Made by a program: the position numbers and the translations under genes. Below the pieces are notes generated by a model. It was given only the letters and a program-made list of their open reading frames with translations, was not told where the DNA came from and searched no databases. DNA of 64,000 bases. Source: Cephalotus follicularis. Taxonomy: Eukaryota; Streptophyta; Magnoliopsida; Oxalidales; Cephalotaceae. The stretch covers positions 166,321-230,320 of the forward strand of contig BDDD01001667.1 of the NCBI GenBank assembly GCA_001972305.1, given 5' to 3'. Below, piece by piece: positions 12,071 to 22,407 of the stretch (position 1 is its first letter; the number at the start of each line of letters is the position of its first letter).

Positions 12071-12647
12071 GGTAGGCGCCATGATTTAGTTTCTTAAGTT
12101 TCTTTCAAATAACTTCCGATTTCAATTCAATTTAGTCCTCAATAACAACGATTATCTTAATTAATTGATAATTAAGCATTAATTTCAATTCAATGTATCA
12201 TTTATTTATCATTTGTACAATATACATTAAAATTGAAATTGAGGTTATTACACTAGGTCTATACGGAGTGTGGCAGCGGCGACAAATCGTATGAGTAGTC
12301 ATGCAATGTCTATATGGAGTGTGTTCGGCATGACAAACCGTATGAGTAGACTCCAATTACTGCGTTGAAAAGCATTCATTCAGCAACGTTCTTATTAACC
12401 GACAAAGTGTTTATGGATTTTAATCATACAGACAAAGTGTGTCTGAAGGAAGAAAATTGAAGAACAAATCAAAGATTCCAGGATTATATTGATGGAGTTG
12501 AATAAATATAATCTAATGGCTTGTTCTAACCCTAAAAACCTTGAGAGTTTAGTTACCAAACATTGAAATAAAACCTAAAAACGTTAAGGAAGAAGAAGGA
12601 GTCAGCTACTACTCTCTACACTACTCTCTTACTATGGCCGGTTGTTC

Positions 12648-12665
12648 TATATATATATATATATA
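12648..12665. repeat. (TA)n microsatellite
   Basis: Eighteen bases of alternating T and A after GGCCGGTTGTTC. Confidence 0.9.
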
Positions 12666-12750
12666 CTTACAAAACTGAATAAAAACAGAAGTAAAGTTAA
12701 CCTAATTACAAAACTAACAAAAATCTGAAACTTTCAAAAAAAATTTCTGC

Positions 12751-13005
12751 TAGGCGTCGTAAGCAGCGATGCTTATCTTATGGGTGTCGACGATTTGTCA
12801 TTTGGCATTGACGCTTTTATATGTAGAAGGCACTAAGCGTCGACTTGTATATTATTTTATTGAGCAGACTTGAGTGTTAAACGTCAACGCTATTGAGCGA
12901 GGCGTTGACTCTTAAAGTGTGTAATTCTATTCTTAAACTCTGTACCAAAGCATTGACGCTTTAAACTTAACAGCTGGAGCTTTGAGTCTAGGGGCGTTGA
13001 CACTT
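12751..13005. repeat. GTCGAC palindrome cluster 6
   Basis: About nine copies or variants: GGTGTCGACGATT, GGCATTGACGCTTT, AAGCGTCGACTTG, AACGTCAACGCT, GGCGTTGACTCTT, AAGCATTGACGCTTT, GGCGTTGACACTTT. Confidence 0.8.
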
Positions 13006-13212
13006 TGCTCTGTTTTTCTGCAGAAAATTGCCATTCTTCAAGTTTTGATCTTTTTGTCTCCAATTCGCGTCAATTTGACTAGTATTTAAGCACTTTGTTT
13101 TTTATGGCCTTGTACCTGAAAATCAAATAAGAACAACCAAAGTAGTCTATTCCATGCATAAAAATATCACAAATAAATCATTACAAATAAAACATTTTTA
13201 TGCTAAACAAAT

Positions 13213-13884
13213 ACCTCCACGCTTATACTTTGTCTGTCCTCAAGCAAACAAAACGGAAAGCTAAAACAAAACAGAAAGTAGAACAAGAAAACAAAAACCA
13301 AGAACAAAAACAAAAACCATAACACACTTTCGTAGGAATCACGATTGCATTTAGCCTATGCAACAAGCCTTTAAACCCCTAGGTGTCCCTAGTGGACGAG
13401 TTTTGTCTCGTGAATGTTTTCAGCGAATAAACACACAAAATTCAGTTCATCATAACTTTGGTAGTAGGTAAAATGTATCTCCACTCAAGATGTGATTGGT
13501 AGTAGGTACAATTCTTAGTACCAAATTTTTAGTTATTCCATACCATTTACCAATCAAGACATGCATTCTTAGTAACATAAAATCCTAGTTTGGAGTCCGA
13601 CAATGAACTTTAGCACTCACACATGTTTTTTTCTTTCCTTTTTATTTTATTGATCTCCTCCACTACTTTTGGTTTGAATGACATGGATGGAGCAAACACC
13701 AGACACCCAAATTACTAAGTAGCTTTAGATTTTACCAACTTAAATTCGTGCAATGTCATATTCTCTTAAGCTTTCTATGAGACCCATGTAGCGAGCTTTG
13801 GACCAGTCACTCTCAAACCAGATGGCTTGAAGGAACTAGGTGTAGAACACCCTAAGGCTAACTTAGTCGAATCAAATAGGCTAC
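13213..13884 (-). other. Polypurine tract and 3' untranslated region of the Tat/Athila-like element
   Basis: On the minus strand the text GCTTGAGGACAGACAAAG is followed by TATAAGCGTGGAGGTATTTG just before the LTR. In my experience this is the usual shape of plant Athila/Tat/Ogre elements upstream of the 3' LTR (related text: AAGTGTGGGGGTATTTG). The rest (about 13260-13884) has no ORF of note. It includes GTAGTAGGTA repeats near 13460-13510. Confidence 0.4.
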
Positions 13885-14307
13885 TGTCACACCCCATTTT
13901 CGATAAACAACATTTAAGTGGTAAAAGCAATCAACATAACATTATCCATCTTATGAAATTTTACGAATAAATTAAAACTTTCAAACCTTATCAAAATCTC
14001 GCGGAAGCATTACATAAATAAGCTGAATATAAACACGTACCACGCATCCCATACTACGTGATACTAAATTGTTCGTTAACAATACAAAACATCATCGTCG
14101 ATTGCCCTAAAATGGAGAGTGATATAAAATACAGAACAATATCCATTAAACATGACAAACATATTATCATGAATACATAAATTCCCAAATATAATAAAAC
14201 ATGAGTCATTATCCAAATACAAAATGTAAGAGAGGACATCCCAATTTTCTCTTCAAGCCCAAGTGCGCGCAACCATAAAACCAGTTGCATCAATCCGAAA
14301 TAGTTGA

Positions 14308-14337
14308 GGGTTAGCCTTTGTCCTCACTCGGCTAAGT
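14308..14337 (-). promoter_or_regulatory. Conserved LTR block ACTTAGC(n)GAGTGAGGACAAAGG
   Basis: The same block of about 30 bp, ending CTAACCC, occurs at 25000, 30972, 37172, 41189, 51182 and, weaker, 54024. It always lies about 330-420 bp before the LTR 3' end. The function is unknown; it could be an R/U5 or polyadenylation-related signal. Confidence 0.55.
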
Positions 14338-15179
14338 AGTAAAGTCATAAATGCAATTCGTGATAAAAGATAATGGATGTCATGTGACGTATGCAATCGT
14401 GGATGTAATACATAGTATCTCATAATAATACATATATATGTGTGTGTATACATGTATAACTGCCAGTAGAGAAAACATGCCAATTGGCTACAATCCAACA
14501 ATCCAATATGCAGACAAATGCTATGAAGACTTCGCCACCTCCTGGACTAGATGCTGTACTCCTCACTCCTGTCCCGACTCCCGAACAACACAAAGCATGC
14601 CACAATCCAATGTTGCTAGTGCGCAGCTAAGTAACCAATCCACCATGGGTAACTCTAGCCAACTCCTGGCATCTAGAGAGAAACCCACCATTAGCCGGCC
14701 ATGGCAACCTCCACCACGTGACTAACACCGCAATCCAAACACAATCGAATTCAAGTCATTTAAGAAGATAAATACTTGAAAACATATATATTTGTCAAAA
14801 TATATAACTATCCATTTTTCAAGTAAATTATGCATTAGAAAATACTTGTAACAACATATTTGTCAAAATATGTAATAATCCTTTATAAACTGCATGTTTA
14901 TTCAGAACATGCTTCAATCCATTTTAAAAATTGCATTTCGGTTTGAACATAGCAATTTATACAAAATAATGATTTATAATAAATCATGTGTGCAACTTCC
15001 TAAAAATGATAATTCATTTTTAAAGCAATTAACAATCCAATTCAATCAACAATCCATAATCCAAACTCAATGCAATGCAAGTGCAATGCAATCATATGTT
15101 TAAACATGACTACAGTCATATCTAGAGTCGTTTCGGAGTTAACGGGTCCAATTCGAGTCAAACTATCCAAACCAGGGGC

Positions 15180-15330
15180 ATAGGCGTCGATGCTTATCCG
15201 CTGGTCATCGACGCTTATCCGCTGGGCGTGGATGCTTATGTCCTCTAAGCGTCAATGTTTCGTGCATTCAATCCCAGGCGCAGCAAAACCACATGCGTCG
15301 ACGCTTTCCCAAAGGCGTTGATGCTTTCCT
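15180..15330. repeat. GTCGAC palindrome cluster 7a
   Basis: Six copies: GGCGTCGATGCTTATCC, TCATCGACGCTTATCC, GGCGTGGATGCTTAT, AAGCGTCAATGTTT, GCGTCGACGCTTTCC, GGCGTTGATGCTTTCC. Confidence 0.85.
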
Positions 15331-15527
15331 GATATCATGAGATATCAATTCAGTAATCTCGATTCCAGGGGGAAATCTAACCCCCAAACTTACATGAAAT
15401 CCCAGAAACGTTCGTCGCAGGTGTAGTACGCACAACAGGTTATCAACTTATGTAACCAAAACATTCAACCAAAAACAATTCATGCAATCCGCAAATGAAC
15501 ATACCAGTACTGTAAATGTTCATATAA

Positions 15528-15612
15528 GGTGTCGACCTCTTCTTTAAGCGTCGACGTCTATTTCCTTAACACATGTGGGAGTCGACGCTTATAGCGTGAG
15601 CGTCGATGCTTA
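15528..15612. repeat. GTCGAC palindrome cluster 7b
   Basis: Four copies: GGTGTCGACCTC, AAGCGTCGACGTCTAT, GAGTCGACGCTTAT, GCGTCGATGCTTAGGCG. It lies in B-i about 1.1-1.2 kb from the LTR start. Confidence 0.85.
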
Positions 15613-16370
15613 GGCGCCCCAGAACGGCCATATTAATTGTCCCAACTAAACCAGGGGAAAACAACTTAATAATCATGTACAACCAGTTCGATTATTGACT
15701 TAGATTATACATGCATGGTCAGTTTACAGATTACAGTAAACATCTTTAAAACCCAGCAATCGAATAATCCAATATTAGATAACAGCAATGACAAAGCAGT
15801 AACTTCAATTCCAACTTTGCATGTATAATCCACTAAAATTTTCCCTACCTCTGGTTTCAAGTTAGAAATCTTGAAAGTCCATCTCTCTGTGTTCCAAAAA
15901 CTGGTCACAACAGCCTCAATCCTTGTACAGTAGCTCCAAGCTCGAAGCTCCACTGCTCCAAGGTTTAACAATGGTGCCCAACAATGGAGGAAAAGGGGTC
16001 TATCCTCCCTTGCCAATTTCTCATTGTTTTGCTATGTCTCTCTTTTTCTTTCAGGTGTTTTGCAGCAAGAGGGATGGAGTGGAAGGTGCTTTAATACTAA
16101 TAACAATTCTCTCCCCCTTCCTCCATAATAATTGCATGCGTTGTGCAGGTTCCCTTTTCCCCATTTCTTTGTCCTTCCCTCTTCTTTTTGCAGGTTTGCA
16201 TGTACCCACACTTGTCATATTCTTCCCCCCCTTTCAGTCATGCAGGTCAAGGGTTATGGTGCATGCCCAACACGTCCCATTTCGTGTCTCAAGGCGCATG
16301 CAAAGTGATCTTAAATTGCTCCCCTTACACGTTAGTCTGTCAGCATCTGAACGTGCCTAATATTTGACAA

Positions 16371-16525
16371 TAGGCATCGACGTTTCCATGCAGGCATGAA
16401 CGCTTTGGTCATTTCTTGAAATGACGTCAACGCATTACTTTCACGTCGACATGCATGTGTATGTCTTGTGGCATGTGTTTTATTGGCTTAGGCGGTAACG
16501 CTTTCCTCAAGGCGTCGACGCTTTT
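16371..16525. repeat. GTCGAC palindrome cluster 8, U3-proximal
   Basis: Six copies, including GGCATCGACGTTT, GACGTCAACGC, ACGTCGACATG and AAGGCGTCGACGCTTTT. They lie 192-346 bp from the B-i LTR start. Confidence 0.85.
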
Positions 16526-16717
16526 AACCCAATCCAACGTCATTTTTGCCTTCAAATGCACCATTAACACTCCTTTAACATTCCTCTCAAAAAATGCAAC
16601 ATTTATAAAAGGGGAACACATTATCAAAGTCGGGAATTCCATTATTCCTATTAATTCTTTAATAAGATTACATTTGAAATTCAAATATTACATTATACGA
16701 AAATCCTGGGCGTTACA

Positions 16718-16740
16718 TCCACCCCCCATTCAAAGGAATT
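16718..16740 (-). other. Polypurine tract of the B-i element
   Basis: The minus strand reads AATTCCTTTGAATGGGGGGTGGA immediately before the LTR start TGTAACG. This is the plus-strand DNA priming site of the element. Confidence 0.8.
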
Positions 16741-16761
16741 TCATCCTCGAAATTAAACATT

Positions 16762-16865
16762 ACTAGAACAAATGAGGGTAGCTTTCATGTACATCATCCT
16801 CACGCTCCCACATAGCCTTATCGGGACGGTGAAACTTCCACTGAACCTTCACCTTCGAAATTTTA
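16762..16865 (-). pseudogene. pol: Chromodomain C-terminal remnant of a family B pol
   Basis: About 34 codons on the minus strand, free of stops, end in ESYPHLF and a stop. They include VKVQWKFHRP and MWEREDD, the W..H....E.TWE pattern of the chromodomain at the C-terminus of chromovirus integrases. The homologous piece in B-iii lies at 32876-32990. Upstream of about 16865 the similarity ends abruptly, so the rest of this element is lost or lies elsewhere. Confidence 0.75.
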
Positions 16866-16869
16866 ATGA

Positions 16870-18092
16870 CCAGAATTTTCAATAAAGATATTATTTATGG
16901 AAATGTGTTTATTCCATATTATTCTTGTAATGTATAGAAAGAAAACTTATGTTGCTTCTTCTATTTGAAGAGGAAGCAGTGTATGTCTTTAGCCAGACGA
17001 CTAGCATGTGTTGTAATAGTACTTTGATGAAAGAAATAGATGATTCTAGTCCGTGGACTAGTTTTACCTTGTCCTTTGATGAATTTTGGTGCTATGAGTT
17101 TTTGGCTATCAAATACGTCCGAGGAGCTAAGAAGTCCTCGAATAGTAGGACCGAGGATGGCGGGAGTTGCCTGCATGTGTTTAAGAGTTTTATCGAGAGG
17201 CATGGAGTCCTCGGATGGTTTTATGGGTACATAATGCTCGAGGTGGAGTCCTCAGGTAGCATAGCAGAGCATGGCAAGGGCATCTAGTTTTGCGTTTGAG
17301 GTTTTACCCGAGGAGGGGGGGTGTAGGTAGTTCTCGGATGATGAGATATGGTTTTTAGATATGTGCTTAGCTTAAGGTGTTTCCCCCTGATGCCTTAGAA
17401 GAAAAGAAAAGAGTGGGAGACCTCTGATGGCTATAGAGTTAGACTTGAGGCTCGACGTTGAGTCCTCGGATGGGTGCCAGGGGAGAAAAAGACATAGGTC
17501 AGAGGATGACTTGAGGTTTCATGCGGCAGACTATTATAATAGTTTCTAGCGCTACAGTGTGTTAGGCCAGTTAAGCTTTGCGTTTTGATGCCCTACAAGT
17601 GTATGTTAAGAAGCGCTCTTTAAGGAATAGCAGCGTAGAAATGCCCGTGGAGGAGTTGTGTCCTCGTGTGTAAGCAAACCTAGGTGTTTAAGTGGTGCAT
17701 GTTGGAAACATTTGGGTGTTCTCCCCTGGTGTTTTTGAGTAAGCATGTGAGGAGCACAAGGGTGTTCCCCTAGGCTTTTAGTGATGCGACGTGTTTTGGA
17801 GTCTTGGACGAAGAAGTGCTGAGGACTTAATAAAAAGGGGAGTTAGATCCTCTGTTCCTTTGAGTCCTCTGCCCTTGTGTCCCGCGTCAGTTGCACACCC
17901 AACCCTAACTTATAGGGCCTTTCCGTAGAAAATTCGAGGATCCATCTTAGTAGTTTTGGCTGGCAGTTAAGCAGAGTAGGGTTGATGGCACAAGGCATTC
18001 CCTGGGCAGAGCTCATCTTTGGAAGAGGAAACGAGAACGGGTCCTGTCGCTTTGGACTGCAGACAAGTTACAATATCTACCATTTGTCACTT
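16870..18092. other. Unassigned 1.2 kb
   Basis: No family recognised. A 112-codon frame at 16949-17287 (+) has no motif I know and I do not call it a gene. The stretch has recurring TCCTCGGA-like octamers in both orientations (near 17118, 17133, 17150, 17205, 17248, 17308, 17330, 17460) and is less A+T rich than its neighbours. It could be a fragment of another LTR or unique flanking DNA. Confidence 0.5.
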
Positions 18093-19507
18093 TGTGAGTT
18101 AATTATACTAATAAAGGGACACATGCCAAGATAGGTAATGAGGACTGCTGATATTTAGCCAAATGACAAGGCTAAAAATGATAACAAATGACAAATTTCA
18201 TCAGATGAAAGGAAGGAAATTAGGCACATGGGCAACTACCATGGTGAATCATGAGAGAGAGAAGCTTGCATCCCAAGTTCACTCATTCTATATATATGAA
18301 AGTAGTCTTCACCAGAGAAGAGGTTGGTTTCTGCTGAGCATTGATAGGACAATTCGACTAAGTGAAGGAGAGGAGGAGATCAAAGCAAAGTAAGGATTCT
18401 TATTCATTTTCTAGAGCATAAAATGTTATGTTTTCATCTTATATTTTGCAACAGCTTGTTTTAGTCATAACTTATTGGTTTCTGGTTGAAAATTCAAACG
18501 GTTGAATGTTTTGGAAACCTTAAGATGTCCTCTAAACCTGTTATGTTTTGTATACTTCAGAATTTTGTCAATTTCTTGATGAAAATCAATGTTTAAAATT
18601 ACCGCTCATATATTGTTATTATATGGAACCTGCAACTTTAAAAATTCATTGAGCTTCGTTTCTCAACCAAAATTTATGAACTTTATATTCTTGAATTTGT
18701 AAAGATGTCTACTTTAATTTTTATATTTTAAGCTTTCTCTATGAAATACTGGTTTTAGAAATTTTGTACAATGTTGTTTTGTGAATGCTTTGAGCTGATC
18801 ACTCAAAGTACTAAGAAATGATTTACGAAAGGTGAAAATGTAATGAACTGAGATGAAAGACTCTTGGATTGTGATACAAGGAGAGATAATGGAGCGGAGA
18901 GTGCTCACGGACATGCATGGATTGTAAAGATAGTAATCAGGGAGTGCACAATGCCCCGGTGAAGCATGGTTCAATATGAGTTCTTTATGTTTTTATAACC
19001 CCTCAGTTTTATGAAATGTTTCTGATTCATGAGATATGATCAGAATAAGGACTGTGATGAAGTATGTTATTTTGAAAACCTTACTAGGCTATTTATGCTC
19101 ACTTCTTTCAATGTTTTGTTTTCAAACAAAAAAAATATCAGGATAGGATTGAACGTGGAAAGTCGAGCTTTAGAAGGAGCTCATAAAAGAAGTTTTGGAA
19201 AGAAATTATGTTATGAAATGATGTTTTATATAAACTATTTATGATGTAATAAGTTAATATTTTCCACTGTATAATGTTTTATGATAGATAATGTATAGGT
19301 GTAAGATGTTGACAATGATCCTTATGGAATAAATTGTTAAGAATCAGATTTTAATGTTATGAGGCATATTTGAGATTTTGAGCATTTAATGATAAATATA
19401 GCAATAAGTTGGGTTGTTAAAGTGGTTAACGGTTACACCCCACGTAACGCACCGGATCCTCGAGGCTCGCTTTGATAATAAAGTGAACTCGGATCGGGGG
19501 CATTACA
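18093..19507 (+). mobile_element. Family C 5' LTR, plus orientation, 1.4 kb
   Basis: Starts TGTGAGTTAA and ends GGGGGCATTACA, followed by GAGAA and a PBS. It matches the inverted LTR at 22408-23958 along its length. For example, AGTGCACAATGCCCCGGTGA near 18943 occurs as its reverse complement near 22994. The preceding five bases are CACTT. This is one of the few LTRs in the window with no GTCGAC cluster. Confidence 0.85.
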
Positions 19508-19512
19508 GAGAA

Positions 19513-19525
19513 TGGTATCAGAGAA
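19513..19525 (+). other. Primer binding site of family C element
   Basis: TGGTATCAGAGAA, initiator tRNA-Met type with a change at the twelfth base. Confidence 0.85.
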
Positions 19526-19578
19526 TTTTTTATTATATTTGAGGATATCAATTGTATATTTGCTAGCCTGATTTTCAG

Positions 19579-19968
19579 ATGTCAACAACGAGCGAATCTT
19601 ATAACTCAAATGCTAGTACGAGATTCTCTCGTTGTGGATCATCTGAACAAGTAGAATGGAAAGTACAAGTTTTAATGGCTAAGAATCAAGAGCTTCGAGA
19701 AGAGAAGGAAAATTTGAGACAAATTATAGCAAATAACCGAGAAGAATTCTATACATATATATATCAAATGAAGGAAGAGTATAGTCAAGATATAGCAAGT
19801 AAGAACGAAATCCTTAACGGAATCAAGTCAGGTTTAAATGTCCTCTTAAGGTATATTTAGGGAATTAACGGAATAATCCTGTGGGGAGTTAGAGAGAATC
19901 TGAGGATGATGATAAGGCCTATACAAGAGGAGTTACCCGATGTTGATGGTTCTAGCGATGAAGATTAG
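19579..19968 (+). pseudogene. Leader ORF of family C, coiled-coil protein, one stop
   Basis: An ATG-started frame lies between the PBS and gag. It runs 93 codons to a TAG at 19858, then continues in the same frame to a second stop at 19966-19968, giving about 129 codons in all. Residues about 25-80 are rich in E, K, Q, L and I with heptad-like spacing (ELREEKENLRQIIANN), which suggests a coiled coil. The tail is acidic (DVDGSSDED). I do not recognise a family. It could be an accessory leader protein, a displaced N-terminal gag extension, or captured sequence. It is not a usual part of a chromovirus. Confidence 0.5.
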
Positions 19969-20149
19969 AGAGATCCGAAAGAAGCTTGGTGTATAATATG
20001 TATAAATGTAAAATATGTGTAAAAGGGAATTGTGATATAAATAAAGTGTTTGTTTCTTGTAAAATCTTGAGTTGTAGAATTTAATTGTTTTACCTAACAT
20101 ATGAGTAGAATTGTCTAAGATTAAGAACTAACTTGTGAATGCTAACTAG

Positions 20150-21295
20150 ATGGCTAACGTAAGAAAAAATCATGGTCAAAGAAGAAATGGGAATGCGCAA
20201 GATGAAGGAGAAAATAATTCTCTAACCACGGTGTTGAATCAGTTAGCTCAGGTTATTGAAAATAACAACAATCATAACCATCAAGCACCTTTGCCAGCAA
20301 GGCCATCCCTTGAGCAATTCGTAAGACAAAAGCTGAAGACTTTTTCGGGAACGGTTGATCCTATTGAAGTGGAGGAGTCGATCCAAGGGATTGAGAAGAT
20401 TTTCAGAGCATTAAATTGCACTAACCATCAAAAGGTAGAATTTGCAGTCTACAAGCTAGAAGGAAAAGCTAACCAATGGGGGAACATGATTGAGAGAACG
20501 AAAACCCAACGATAGTTAGAAGCAATGACATGGGAAGAGTTTAAGAAAACATTTATGGACAAGTATTTTCCTCGGGCAATGAAGGACAAGATGGAGGAGG
20601 ACTTCCTCCGTTTGGAGCAAGGCGAATCGGAAACCGTAGCCCAATACGAGGCAAACTTTGCGAGATTGTCTCTATACGCGACTCACATGGTTTCAACAGA
20701 AGATAAGAGGGCAAACAGGTTTTGCCAGGGCCTAAAACCCCACATTCAAAGGTTATTGATAGTGCAAGACCTGCCAACCTACGAAGCAGTATTGAGGTTT
20801 GCACTGAGAATAGAAATCGATAATAAAAAATATCAACAGAAATGGGTACAACAAGGACAAGGAAAGAGAAAGACATGGGAATCCTCTAACAACAGGAATA
20901 AAAAAGCAAAGTTTGATCCTAAAACTTGTCAGCAATGTGAGAAGGTTCATCGTGGAAAATGTCTGCAAGAAACGGGAGCTTGCTATAAGTGTGGAAAACA
21001 AGGACATGAGGCAAGTGAGTGTCGGTAAGGGCAAAATCAATCTCAACGACCAGTCAAATGTTGTAATTGTGGCAGAGAAGGGCACATGTCAAACCAATGC
21101 ACCCGACCAAAGATGGGAGGACAAGGAGAGGGTGGAGCACAGCAAAGAGCACCGACTAGGACATATTCTTTGGCAGCTAATGAAGTGGAGAATCCTAATG
21201 AGATGGTGACAGGTACTTTTTTCGTATGCTCCAAAGCTACTTATATATTGTTTGATACGGGTGCGACACATTCATTTGTGTCCTTATCTTTTATA
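20150..21295 (+). pseudogene. gag: Family C gag with three zinc-knuckle-like motifs
   Basis: Begins MANVRKNHGQRRNG. It has a Ty3/gypsy gag core: GIEKIFRALNC about residue 80, VYKLEGKANQW about 105, MTWEEFKKTFMDKYFP about 126, and ETVAQYEANFARL about 160. The nucleocapsid region has three cysteine motifs: CQQCEKVHRGKC, CYKCGKQGHEASEC and CCNCGREGHMSNQC. The last two fit CX2CX4HX4C. Stops interrupt the frame at 20513-20515 and 21026-21028, but the reading frame never shifts and continues into protease. The protein would package element RNA in particles. Confidence 0.85.
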
Positions 21296-22407
21296 TGATA
21301 TTTAAGTACCCCATCACAAGATTTGGAGATAGGTTTAGCAGTTGAAACACGAAATGGAAATGCCATGATGGCTGATAAAGTATTCAAGTCTTGTGAACTA
21401 GAACTTTGTGATAGGAAATTGCTAGTACAACTAATACCTCTAGCGATCCTGAATTTTGACGTAATACTAGGCATGGATTTGCTCTAAAAAATTTAGGCTA
21501 GTGTCAACTGTTTTAAGAAAGAAGTTAAGTTTCCTATACCTAATGAAACCGAGTTTATCTTCCGAAGTACAGGTGTTAGTAAACCTGTAAACTTCATCTC
21601 AGCGATTCAAGCTAAACGGTTGTTAAGAATTGGATGCAAAGGTTCTCCTGCCGATGTGGTGGACACCAGTGAATAGAAGACGAAGATAGAAGATGTTCAT
21701 ATTGTGAAAGAATTTATGGATGTATTTTCTGAACATCTACGTAGCGTACCACCGGATCGAGAAGTAGAATTTAAAATTGACACAGTTCCTTGAACGGCTC
21801 CTATTTCGAAGAGTCCTTACCGAATGGCACCAACTGAGTTGAAGGAGTTGAAGAATCGGTTACAAGAACTTTTAGATAAAGGATTTATCCGACCAAGTGT
21901 ATCACCAAGGGGTGCACCGGTGTTGTTTGTAAAGAAGAAAGATGGGACAATGAGACTCTGCATAGATTATCGAGAACTGAATCGAGTTACAATCAAGAAT
22001 AAGTATCCACTGCCAAGGATCGACGATCTATTTGATCAACTCAAGAATGCTCAATATTTCTCGAAGATTGATCTTCGACTGGGTTACCATCAAGTGAATG
22101 TTAAGAAAGATGATATATTGAAAACTGCTTTCCGAACAAGGTATTGACATTACAAGTTTTTGGTAATGTCGTTTAGATTAACGAACGCTCCGGCTGCATT
22201 CATGGATCTGCTGAATATGACATTTAGTGACTTTTTGGATCAATTTGTGATAGTCTTCATTGATTACATATTGGTATACTCAAATTGTAGAAAAGAGCAT
22301 GAAGAACACTTGACCAGCGTGTTACAAACACTGAGGAAGGAACGACTTTATGCTAAGTTCAAAAAATGCCAATTCTGGATAGAGGAAGTATCATTTTTGG
22401 GGCACGT
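21296..22407 (+). pseudogene. pol: Family C protease and N-terminal RT, truncated
   Basis: Same frame as gag. The protease active site DTGATHSFVS lies just before the first stop (about 21256-21285), and ILNFDVILGMDLL follows at about 21450. Stops fall at about 21296, 21484, 21493, 21676, 21793 and 22145. The RT region has [45 protein letters not shown] and [14 protein letters not shown]. The catalytic YIDD-type box reads FIDYILVYS: the second aspartate codon (22265-22267) is tyrosine, so RT would be inactive. The frame ends at FLGHV where the inverted LTR starts at 22408. RNase H and integrase are missing. Confidence 0.85.

Larger units (their letters stand above)
10290..12252 (-). mobile_element. 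Partial LTR of family F (F1), minus orientation
   Basis: The U3 terminus at 12252 reads TGTAATAACCTCAATTTCAA on the minus strand, matching solo LTR F3 at 48829. The block GGTGGTGC...GCTAGGAGGTAGCG...TGTGACACCC near 10430-10480 also matches F3 (50970-51015) and F2 (40980-41020). The U5 half is missing, replaced by A-right. No coding sequence. Confidence 0.7.
12253..13212 (-). mobile_element. 3' LTR fragment of a Tat/Athila-like element
   Basis: A polypurine-like tract just to the right and the typical preceding text point to a minus-strand 3' LTR beginning near 13212 (TGTTTAGCAT). The LTR is cut at 12252 by F1. It carries a palindrome cluster 207-461 bp in, and an (AT)n run at 12648-12665. 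No coding sequence. The clade call is by resemblance to Athila/Tat/Ogre 3' ends only. Confidence 0.4.
13885..16717 (-). mobile_element. Family B LTR, 3' copy, minus orientation (B-i), 2.83 kb
   Basis: The plus-strand left end is TGTCACACCCC and the right end is GGGCGTTACA (minus start TGTAACGCCC). The left end matches the LTR ends at 30580 and 36780. The right end is followed by a polypurine tract (16718-16740) and a chromodomain remnant, so this is the 3' LTR of a minus-strand element. It includes the conserved block GTTAGCCTTTGTCCTCACTC at 14308-14337. It is inserted in the Tat/Athila-like element on its left. Confidence 0.85.

Noticed and set aside
15923-16360. 145-codon plus-strand frame in B-i LTR
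   Set aside because: Inside an LTR; equivalents in B-iii (32128-32427 and 38682-39013) lie in the same LTR part and do not keep one frame or length, so LTR sequence rather than a gene.
16949-17287. 112-codon frame on the plus strand in the unassigned stretch
   Set aside because: No recognisable motif, no homologous copy in the window, and it overlaps the repeated TCCTCGGA words; not called as a gene.
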